DNA of 64,000 nt from Piezodorus guildinii (lineage: Eukaryota; Arthropoda; Insecta; Hemiptera; Pentatomidae). A model generated the notes under the pieces. That model ran no database searches. It was given only the letters and a program-made list of their open reading frames with translations, and was not told where the DNA came from. The position numbers and the translations under genes were made by a program. Of the stretch, positions 36,501 through 48,800 are shown one piece after another. Location: contig CM041298.1 of assembly GCA_023052935.1 (NCBI GenBank), positions 19,560,371 through 19,624,370 of the forward strand, in the 5' to 3' direction. Position 1 is the first letter of the stretch, and the number at the start of each line of letters is the position of its first letter.

Positions 36501-39500
36501 GAGGCTAGGTCTCTGCCCTAGGAGGGTCTCCATACACTAAGGTCATCCTCCCTCTCACCCCCCTCCCCCTCCCATCAGAAATAACAGAATAAATAATATT
36601 TTGCCACAGCCGGGATTCGAACCCAGGACCTGTAGAACAGTGGACTAGTGCTCTATCCACTAGACCACACCAGTCCCATTTATAATAAAAGTTTAAAAAA
36701 TAATGATGAAGTTTTACAGAAAATACGGTGATTGAATATTTATATGTTGAAAGATTGTGAGAGTGTATGATAACTCATTTTCGCCTAATCTCACAAATTT
36801 TCACCTATCTGTTCTCTCTTAGTGTAGCCCAATCTTGAAAAGGAGCATGTTTGGAGCACCTAGTTACAAAAAAGAGTGCTAGCTACATGAGAGCGTTAAT
36901 TTTTCACAAGTTTTAGACGCCAGTGGTTTTTTCATTAATTTAATTCATTAATTAATTGATTTATGAATTAATTATTCTTTACTACAAAATAATTTTATTT
37001 CCAGGAAGCCATTTAGACTGGTGCTATGGTTATGGAAAAGCATTTATCTATGGTGTGATTATTTTATGGTGTATCACTTATTATAAGGGATTAAAACCTT
37101 ATTTTTACCCCACGTTTAAAAATTTCCGAAGTGGATTTGATGCAAAATATTTAACGTGAGTACAAATCATATTGCTTACATACAATTTTATTTTGTGCTG
37201 CTTTAGCTAGAATTAAAAATTTAACTGTTTATTGATTTATTTTTATTTATAATTTTCAATAACGAACCTTTGTAATCGAAAAAAAAAAAAAAAAATACCT
37301 CCCCCTCTCTAAACTTGAGGGCTTACGTTTCAAGGCAAGTAGAACCCTAATAACGAATAAAAAAACATCAGTTTGTCCATCGTCCGCGGCATTTCTCTGA
37401 AACTTCTGGACCAATTTTTTTTTTCAAATTCCTACAAAAATACTAGGGCATGCAAGGATGATCCTAACACCTAGACATCGATATCAGCTGGTTATTTTTA
37501 AAATGGCGGCTGATCAAAACTGATTTAATTCAATAGCTCAGTTAGTTTTGAAGACATAGAAAAAACGCTGCAAATTATTATTTACTATAACCAAAAATGG
37601 TTTATTATTTCCAAATAACAATATTAGGGTATAACTGTTTATATAGCTATTGATAGGCAATTAAGTAATATGAAAAGCAATAATTCGAAGGATATCTTAT
37701 CACTACCACTAAATTTTTGGTATTTATTTATTTATTAATTAAGGGAAACGGATTTTTTTTTTTTTATTTGTTATTCGGATTCTATGCATCTTGAAATGTG
37801 AGCTCTCAAATTTTGAGTGGGGGTAATTTTTTTTTTTTTTTGGTTGATTACAAAGGTTCATTATTGAAAATAATAAACTAAAATTAATTAATGTTTTTTA
37901 ACCAAAAAATCACGAATAAAAAAAAGGGTAAAATAAATTGAAATTTTACCAATAAATATGCCCATAACTCAGTTATTTTTGAAGATAGAGAAAAATATGT
38001 AAAGCGTTTTAGAATTAATAAATGTGATAAAAAATTTATAAAAAAAAAGTGACCTATATATTTCTAAAAAATGAAAAATGAGTCATTGAAATTGGTGCAG
38101 AACCAGGAGAGATATAGCATTTTGAAATTAGCAGCAGTGATATTTCGTTTTCCTTTGAGTTATTTATTGCTTTTCATATTAGTTAATTGCCTATAAGCAG
38201 TTATACCCTAATATAGTTATTTGGAAATAATAAACCATTGTGTAATAATTAGCAGCATTTTTTTTTTTCAACTTTAAACAAATATTTTAATGACTAATAT
38301 TTTTTTTTTTTCTAGGTATATAAAATATGCTATTTATTCTTCAATTCTGATAGCATTTATTATTTTCATTATTTATGATACATCTAATAACAGAAGGAGA
38401 TTGATTTCATTACTTGGAGTCATATTTTTCTTATCTATTTCTTTTCTTTTTTCAAAACATCCTGAATATGTGAGTTATAATTTTTTTACATTTTGTGAAA
38501 TATTTTATTATTATAGAATAAATTAATTTTTCTTTTTTTCATTCATGTTAGATCAGGTGGGACACAGTCTTTTCTGGTGTTATATTACAGATATTATTTG
38601 GCCTTTGTACAATACGTTGGGAAACTGGCAGAGACATATTGAAGTGCTTTGGAGATAATGTTGTCCACTTCTTGAATTTTGGTTTGGACGGAGCTACTTT
38701 TGTGTATGGAGAAACCTTAATAGTCAAGGAAATGGTTTTCGCTTTTCAGGTAACAAAAACTTTTAACTTACATTAATTTAATGTTTTCATGTTTAGCAAA
38801 ATTTAAGAGGATTTAAATGTTATTAATTGATAAAGCCAATTTTACGTGATGGTGGAAGAATAGTTATAAATAAAACATAAGGAGAAGTGGGTTATTGAAA
38901 CACTTCAAATAAGTAACCTTAATTTATTGTACTAATATTTCCCCTCAAATTATGGGCCATTTTCAGGAGTATGAAAAACACAAGATAACTACCAGTTTTG
39001 AAAAACAATATATAAAGAAATAAATATCTATGATAAGTAATAAAACAATATAAAGAGAAATGGTGTGTAATAAGAAAAAAAAATAGACAATGATGATATA
39101 TAATAAAGAATCTGATGCGGGAAACACAGGACTTTCACTTACTTTGATTGTTAGAAACAATTTGAGAATTATTAGGTAGAGTTGAAATATGTTTAAAGAA
39201 ATATATTCATTTTAGTTGGAAAGGTATGTTTTAGATCAAATAATATAACAATAATCACTTAAGGTTATGCCCTATTCGTGACTTTACATTGCCTCAACTT
39301 TGTAAATAAGATAACATTTTTTCAAAAAACGTCAGATCTCCAATGGATGAATTTCATATTCGGAAAAAAAAATTATAAAAAAAAAAATAGTGTTTCTCTT
39401 TTATCCTTTAGTTGGTCATGAAATTTGTCCAAGTTGTATATTTAGCCGTCCTTCATCAGTCTCATTAAGATGATATAGTTAATCTTTTACAAAACATGTA

Positions 39501-42500
39501 TTTCCGTTGAAATTGAATAGGCAAGTGAAAGTAAAAATTAAAATTCATAATTATATTACTATTTTTATAGTTTTCATTGTTACTTATCGGGTTGTGTCTC
39601 ATGAAATGTCCGTTTTCAAGGTAAAGGATTTTTATTAACAAGATAATTTTATTCGAAGTATTTACCTTCTTTTTCTACACATTTTTCCCAACGTAGCACC
39701 AACTTTTTTTTATCCCCGGACTGAAAAACTCTGAGCTTTGAAGTGAAACAAAATCTGAAAACGCACTTTTCACTTGATCATCATTTTCAAAAAGTTTTAC
39801 TTTGACAAAGTTGTCTAAATTCCTGAACAGGTGGTAATCTGTTGGAGACAAGTCAGGAGAATATGGTGGGTGCGGAAGAGCTTCGTAGCCCAGTTCTTTC
39901 AATTTTTGCATGGTATATTTTGAAACATGGGGTCTTGCTGCCGCTCAGTGAGATCATGAGGTACCCATGTATTGAGCTTTTTTACTTTCCCAATACACTT
40001 TAAATGTCTGGAAACGGTAGATGCACTTGCATTTAGTTGTGCTGAGAGTCCTTTAACTGTTTGGTAGGGGTTTCCTTCTACTGTATCTTTGAGTACATCG
40101 TTGTCTATTACAGACATAGGTCTTCCTCGGGGCAAGTTTTCCAAATCGGTATCCCCAGCTGAAAAGTTAGCAAACCAATGGCGAATGGTCTGTTCATTAA
40201 CACTCCCTTCCCCAAACGCCTTGCAAATATTTCTAGCGGCCTCAGCTGCTGAATGGCAGAGTTTAAACTCGTACAAAAATATACTCGAAAATCGCGTGTT
40301 TCCATGTTCATATTTGGAGGTATACTAAAAAGTGTGTAATTGATTGGGAAGCTAATGTTTATAATACAAAGGTAGAGAATTAGTAACTATTTAGTTTAGA
40401 TATGTAAACATTTGGAAGAAAACAACAGAGACCTGCAAAATCCTTTATGTATTTCAGAAACTATAAACACGGACATTTCATATGAAACAACCCAATATAT
40501 TATTTTTATAATTTATAAACAGTTTATCATTATTAAATATTTTAAATTATATACCATTATTGTCTATCACTGTCTTATTACTTAATGACTATAATTTCTC
40601 TTTATACTGTCTTATCTTATTATAGATATTGTTTCTTTAAAACTGGTTGCTATCTTTTTATGAAAATTTGGGCCAAAACATTGGCACATTAATTGAAGTA
40701 TTTTGATGGCTGCATCCCCAACCAACTTCTTATATTTAATCTTTTATTTTCTTTCTTTTTTTTTTTTTTTTACATAATATAGAATAATCAAAATTCTGTT
40801 AATGGTAAAGTTTGGGTTCATCAAGAGCAACCCAAAATACAGTCTATATCTATGGCTTGGTGGGGATGTTTAAGTATTTTATTATCCTAACGTTTAAAAC
40901 ATGAAATACTTAGTAATTCATAAAATATATCATATGTCATAGAAAATTACTTAATTTAATTATTTACAGGCTTTATCATCCCTGTACTTCTTAGCTATGT
41001 TTGCTAGAATTTTATTCTATCTTGGATGGTTGCAAATATTTTGCCTGAAGATTGGAGGTTTCATCGAAATGTGTCTAGGAACCACAGTTATCGAGAGTAT
41101 TAATGCTGCGACAATAATATTTTTGGGAATGGTAAGTATTTCAGAAATTCATAAGATTATTTTATTTTACGAAGTCATAGTAAAGAATAAAATAAAGAAA
41201 ACATGAATTTTTTTCAGAAATTATTTTAAAGACCTAGAAAAAGATTAATATTACAGTGCAATAGCAATGAAATATGTGATAATGAAAAGTTAGAACCATT
41301 ATGTAATAGGTCATAAAAAATAAATAAAGTGACTAATTTTATTTAATGACATTTTTTAAAACAAAAGAAAAAATAATATCGAATAATTTTGGTCCTCCTT
41401 TAATTTTTAAAATTTTGAAAATCTGTTACATAATTTTAAAAAATAAAGCAGTAAACTTTGAAATGTTAAACTGATATGAATGTGTAATAGTGAGAATAAA
41501 TGAAAAGGATTTTCAGAAGAGAAATGTTCTAATTTTAATTTTAAAAGTGAATATATAATCTTTGATTTAATTATTATAATATTAAAAGAGGTGTTTTTTC
41601 TCATGTAACATGTATTGGTTTATGGTCAAGTAGAAAGGGCTCTGTACTTCTATCCTCAGGGTCTTAGATATTAACCCACTGTGGTAGGATAATTATTTAT
41701 TCTGTTAGTTCACATATGGGGGCAATAAAATGGATTACCAAAAATTAGGGAAAAAAAATTGGCAAGTGAGATCGATCTTGGCCTTATCGCTCAGTTCAAT
41801 CAAGCTAGCCTAATCAAGTTGGCTTTGCACTGTCATTGCTATAGAGTTATTTGTTTATTCATTTGAAGTCACTTTTTGCTACTGTGGCTAATCAGACAAT
41901 TGTTCAGAGAGAATCATAAATTTTGTCTATTTAGTTTTAATTAGGATAGAGATTTTTAATGAGTACCTGACATAACACAGGCTTAAAGACACCATTTTAT
42001 GTCCGCTATGAAGGACAGTATAATCAAGGATTTTTCATTCCCCCATCTGACAGGATTAAACCTGCGGCCTTGGGCATTGAAGGGTGTTATGATAGCCACT
42101 ACACCACAGGTGACTCCGACCATAGATTTTCTGTATGGTTTTGTCATAGATAATGTTAAATTATAATTTCATATATGGTTAATTTAACTTTGGTCCTCCC
42201 TTTCCTGTTTATAAAAATATAACTAAATTTGCTGCTTCTTAGTATTTTTACTTTCACTTACTATATATTATAATATTCTTATTTTTATAAAATATTCTTT
42301 TAAGAAAAAAATTAATTCATACATTATTTACTTCATTATTATTCATTTACTCTCAGGGTATGGTATGGGTTCTTGACAATCAGGCACACAATCTTTTATA
42401 TAACTTTTTTAATCATAATAATAACTTACAAAGTAACACAAACAATATGCAGGCTAACCAAGATCCCTTCATATTCAGCTCCACACTCTCCAAATCCCCA

Positions 42501-42821
42501 GTGAAAACTGACTATGACCAGGTATCTTTCTTCTACCTGGGCTTTTACCTGGGGTGTCCCTTGCATCCAAAATGGAGGTTATGTTTACAAACATTCAAAT
42601 TGGAGCTGTTAATTTTTATTTTTATTCTATTTTGAATCTAATTGTTAGCCTGCCTAACATAATATTTAAATAATAAATAATTGTATACTTTATACAAAAA
42701 TGGGTATATTACAATATAGTAAGGGAAAGTATTGCGATCATGAAAATTTTCGGATTCCAGTTTTCAACGGAAATACACATTTTAGGTCCCCTGAGTCCAA
42801 ATAACTAAGTCCCGCAAAAAG

Positions 42822-42855
<34 letters not shown>

Positions 42856-45800
42856 TAACTCCCGGGCGGAAAGGGTAAAGTCCTATGATACTTAAATTTC
42901 ATATCCCGAGACGTTACAAAACCTTTTTCATCAAAATGAGCTTACCATAAGTACCATACTTTATACCATGCATTTTGCACCTTTTTTTGATTTTCTCGAA
43001 ATCAGTTCCGACGATTTTGATTAAACTCGCTATATCGATGTAAAATTTAATGGGCTTTAATATCATTTAGGTTTCATTCGGATTAAAATGGTCTGACAGG
43101 GCATAAATGCCGATATTTTAAATTTTCTTTCTCTAAAGTACCTTTAGCAGTAATATACATGTATGATATACCGTTGGAAAGCTAATGATTTTAGAAAAAA
43201 TATTATCTTATACTCAAGCTTTTAAAAGTTAATAGAGAGTGATGAAAAGAAGATAAAACTAACTGATTATTTTAGATAATAATATAATAGATTTTTTAAT
43301 AAAACACATGTTTCTATATAAATTCGATTTAATTAATTCTTTAATAGTTTCACGTATTTTTATCTCTAACTGTATTTGAAAATTCTTTCATTGATTTTAA
43401 AAATGGAGGTTAGTGAAAGTCGTCTGTTGCCCGCACCAGATTTTTTCCCATTAAGTAGTCAAGTTAGAAACCTCTTATCTTTTTCCTTCCACTTTACTAC
43501 AAAATATATAGTAAGGGAAAGTATTACGATTGCAAATTTAGGATCCTCTGAATCTAAATGACCAAGTTCTCCCAAAAGGTCTCTGTGTGTATATTGTAAG
43601 TCTAGCCCAAAAACAAAAAGTCATGTGATTTCACATTTAATAAAATTTTATGGCTGGGATGTTACGGCAACTTTTTCATTAAAACAAATGAGAAGAGCCA
43701 CTTTATATTATGTGCTTTGCACCTTTTTTTTTTTTGTTTTTACTTTCTTAGTATTGATAAAAATGGGTAGATATAAAAGAAGAAAGAAATGATAATAAAT
43801 AAAGGAGAAAAATCTATATATATAATAGTATATTATAATTTATATATTATATATATATATATTATATATATATTTTATATTTTGTCTTGTACTCTATCTT
43901 AATTGAACCTGGATAGGTAAAATTTAGGACTCCCACTGTAGCATTTTCGGATTAGCCACGGTAGCATAAAAGTGGCAAGAAATGAATAAAAACAGTTCTA
44001 GAGTGTAATTATATATAATTTCTTCTTATATTCTTATTATATTTCTGTGATATGTTTTCTTAGAGTTATAAATAATTGATTTATTTTGTATCATTTATTA
44101 CACCAACCATTTTCTCCTATTATAAGAATAGTCATTACATCTGTATTACTTTAAATTAGAATTTAAAATGTTATTCAATACAAGTAAAATTTTTAATGTT
44201 TCAGTCAGAAGCTCCGCTTTTGTATTCTGTATATATAGTAGATTTATCATCTTCGGAACTGCATGCAATAATGGCTTCAGGGTTTTCCACTGTTGCAGGT
44301 AAATGAAATTGAATGGATTAATACAAATATCATAAATGATTATTTAGTTTAAAATATATTATAATTAAATTAGTGCGTGCTTGAAAACCTAAGCTAATTA
44401 ATTTTGATACTTACTGATAAATATTTTGTTCAGGTTGTGTTATTTCATCTTGAAACACCCATAAATGTAATTCATAATGAACTTCTCAATTCTCAGCTTG
44501 AAATGTAATTATATGTTTATTTTTATATACAGTGGGAGGAGATGGGGAACGGTTAATAAAGTACTGTTTTAAAGTATAGTTATAAAATTAATAAATTGTA
44601 ACGTTATCGTGGTATTAATTTGAATAATGTCAATACTGAAACAAATAATCTTACATGTTATTTAATTTTGACAAATAAGATAATTAAAAGAAAAACCCAA
44701 CCTCAACTGACAGATATTTCTATTCCCTGTATATTTTTAGGTATATTTTATTTTTATAATTTAATAATCACATTTCATGAAACAAATTTTTTCTTTATAC
44801 AGATCAGAAATTAACAAATTTCTTTCCCATAAGATTTATTTCATGTTTTTATTTTCTAAACTTTAGGAAATTTCATAATATTTTAACATTTAATTAAACA
44901 TTTTTTTCTTCCATTTCTATTTTATTAAGTTAACAACTTATATTTTTAAAACTAAAATAAATAAAATGGCAGCTAATGACCCGCTTGGGTAAATGCGGAA
45001 TATTATAAAATAAATAAATAAAATGAAAGAAATTAAGTTATAATTAAAAAAGAGAAAAAAGACAGGGTCATCTGTGGTGTACTGGCTTTCTATGATCAAG
45101 GTCCCAGTTTCAAGTCTGGCAGATGACCCTAGGATTCGTTAATAGGAGTGAAAAATCCTTAGTTATGGCATCCTTCAGAGGGGACGTAAAAAGGTGGTCC
45201 CGAGCCTATGAGAAGTCAGGTACTCATTAAAGATCCCTATCCTAATTAAACCTGGATAGGAAAAATTTAGGACTCTCAATGTAGCATCATTCGATTAGGC
45301 ACAGTAGCATAAAAGTAACCTCAAATGAATAAACAAACAAATCTATAGCAATGACCGTACAAGGATGTGATTAGGCCAAGAGTGATCTTACTTTTTTCTA
45401 ATTTTTGGTAACCCATTTTATCTCCCCTATAGCTGAAATAAAAGAATAAATAATTATTTTGCCACAGCAGGATCGAAACCAGGACCCTGAGGATAGAAGT
45501 ACAGAATACTTTCTACTTGACCATACATCAATATGTTCTAGATGTTTATTGTTTGTTTGTTTATTTATTTAATGTCACTTTATGCTACTGTAGCTAATCG
45601 GACAATGCTACAGTAGGAGTCCTAAATTTTGCCTATCCAGATTTTATTAGGATAGGGATTTTTAACGAGTACCTGACATTGCACAGGCTTGGGACCACAT
45701 TTTAACGTCTCCTCCGAAGGAAGGCATAACTAGAGATTTTTTACTCCCATTAAAAAATCCTAGGACCACCTCTGGGTTTGAAACCGTGACCTTTGGCATA

Positions 45801-48800
45801 GGAGGCTGTTATGCTAGCCACCTAGCTACAAGTGATCCTAATATGTTTTAGATATGTTAGATATACATAAAAAAATACATCTTTATAGATAATTGGATTC
45901 TTGTTTTCTTTATTTTATTCTTTACTCTAATGACTACCCACTATAGCATTGACCAATTAGCCACAGTAGCATAAAGCGATGTTAAATAAATAAACACACA
46001 AACAAAAACAAGACAAAACTGTGAGACAATAGAAATCTCTTAAAATAGACACTTAGCTATTTGCTATAATAATGTTAATATTTTTAACTTGTAAACATTT
46101 ATTTAACCTCTGTTATAAACATATATTACTTCAATTTAAGTTAAACAAAAATTTTATGTTAACTTAATTATTTATTTTATTCTTTTATTTTAGTCTTGAA
46201 AATAGAGGGAAAAATCCTGAAATGTCACCTATATATAAACATAAATTGTTAACTGAATAAAATATAATTGTATAAGAAAAATGCTTAGTTAAATTTATAA
46301 AGAGTTATTTTATGATTATTAGATTATGAGAATTTATTTTACACAACCTCGAATACCTAGCATTTTATTACATTACGATAAATACCAGTTAGCAACTACT
46401 GAAGGCAGCTTATAAATAAATATTAATATTTTGGTTTTTAAGGAACATTACTAGCAGCATATTCGAGTATGGGTGTCGATCCAAGATATGTCGTAACAGC
46501 TTCAATAATGGCTGCCCCAGCATCTCTCTGCTTTGCGAAGCTTCTCTACCCAGAAACTGTTCAATCGAAGACAACTTCCAAAGAAATAACACTTCTAAAA
46601 AGGTTAGAATTCGTAATTTTGAATAATTAATATATTTGATGACAATATTTTATTAATTTAAAACATTTAATTAATCCCTTCACCTTACAGTGAAGATACA
46701 AGCATTGTGCAAGCGGCTAGCAATGGGTCTTCATCAGCCATCGGGATGGTCCAAGGAATAATTGCAAGTGTGATTGCCTGTGTTGCGTTAATTTCATTTT
46801 TTAATTCAGTTTTTTCATGGCTTGGATCATTGGTTGGATATGATGGGATAACTTTAGAGGTAATTTTTAATATGAAATAAGTATTTATTAACTTTTCATT
46901 AAATTATTTTTAAATAATTTTTTCGTCTGACACCCAGGACTGTTGTACAAACTCCGTAAATTCCTTCCTCCCACATACTTCCTACCTCTCTGATAGATTC
47001 TTCAAAATAGTACCTATTCATCCCTTTTTACACAGACTGCTGGTGTTCCTCAAGGCAGTATTCTGGGACCCATTCTTTACCAAGTCCATCCCCAATCCTT
47101 TATCCCAATCCCTTCTAACACTTTCCTTCCTACCTATGCTGATGACACTTGCGTGTTATCAGTTCATAAAGATCCATTTATTGCCTCAAATACCCTTCAA
47201 GCCCACATCAAAGACCTAGAAGTATGGTGTCAGAAGTGGAGAATAAAAATAAATTCCAGAAAATCCCATCAAATAACCTTTACCTTTCGTAAACCTTTGA
47301 CTTCTTGACCTAAAGTATCCTTTAATAACACTCAACTAGTTCCTGTTGAACAGGTCCGATACCTAGGACTGCTTCCTGACAAACGTCAAACTTGGCATCC
47401 TTGTACATGACTAAAACGACAAGAAACTGCTCGCCGTTTTAGGCTACTTCAATACTTACTAGACAAATGGTCAAATATTCCTCTTAACTACAAAAGGATC
47501 ATCTACATAACTATTATAAGACCAATCTGGACTTAGGGAGTAGAGCTAGGGGCTGAGCTACTAAACCATCAAATTCTTCCCACATCCAATCCTTACAATC
47601 CAAAACCCTTCGTAAAATCCTCAACGCTCTTCACTTTTTCATGAATAAATTCATCCATAAAGACCTTAATGTTCCCTATGTTACTGATTTGGCCCGGACC
47701 AGGTATCAATCCTTTCATGACAAACTCCATTCTCACCCTAACCCACTAGTTTCAATCCTTTCTTCCTCCTCAATTCCTGATAATACTCTGAGGCACCAGA
47801 AAAGGAGACAGCTCTGGGACCTTCTAGATTAGAATATTTTTAGAGTGCTTCCAATTAGAAGCTTCTCTACATCTATTCCATATCATTGTATTATATAACT
47901 TTCACATTTACTTGATCTATTTTTTTTTAATATGGTTGTAAATATCAATAAAAATGCTCAAAAAATAAAAAAATATGTTGGGGTAACCATAAATTATTTT
48001 GGAAGGATAGAAAAAGGCATAGAAAATATATTAAGGAATGGTAGAAGGAGAACGAGTATCTTAAATGGGGTTTCTGGAGCAGATGTCACTCTCTACTAAA
48101 CAAAAAATATCGTCCTTCCCCTTAGGGAGCACATTATATGGGGCAGAAACATGGAGAGTGTCTAAATCATCTGAAAAGAAATTATTGGCTCTGGAAATGG
48201 ACTTCTGGAGAAGAGTCTGTGGCATATCTAGGCTATGAAGAATCTCAAATGTGGGAATAAGGAAAAATGTAGGGGCTAAGCTGAACACCCTTAAATTTCA
48301 AAGAAGAGACTCATGTGGTACGGTTGAATCATAATGGACAAAATGCGTTAACCACTTAGACTGCTCAACTACTGCCCAGAGGAGAGACAAAGGCGAGGAA
48401 GACCCCACAAAATGTGGAAAGAGGATGTGAAGGAGGACATAACAGACCGAGGAGGAATGCAGGGGTAGTGAGCACTGGCCTGTGGAAGTTGCAAGTTTTG
48501 TTATGTGACACAAGTTGCAGAACCTGAAATAAAAGAAAACTTAAATTATTTTAAATAAAAATTGATAGCTGAATGTGATAGAAGATTTAGGTATTTTTCA
48601 GATTTTATACTATACTGTGTTTTTAGGCTCAAATAAAATACAATAGATGATAATGTTTTGAGCAATGGAACCAAAATAGCCAGTTTTTGTCGGTCCCAGG
48701 TTGGAACCTCTGGAGCAGTCTCATACGCCTGCTTTGGTCCACATGAAGATAAGTCTGGCACTTGACAAATATCACAACTATGTTTCTTATGGTTGCTGTA

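Noticed and set aside
36600..36680. tRNA-like sequence on the - strand with A and B boxes
   Set aside because: It is followed by a SINE body and tail and has a related copy at 61403, and pairing in the stems is imperfect. It is a SINE head, not a functional tRNA gene.
38290..38526. Frame starting MTNIFFFSRYIKY as a separate small membrane protein
   Set aside because: It is CNT exon 5 with intron read-through at both ends. The GT-AG borders at 38316 and 38469 are convincing.
42360..42635. 91-codon frame within CNT intron 7
   Set aside because: Joining it to the transporter would break the continuous, family-conserved join of exons 7 and 8 (LGM|SEAP). No motif seen.
44620..44814. 64-codon frame between CNT exons 8 and 9
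   Set aside because: No family similarity, and skipping it preserves the conserved AG|TLL join.
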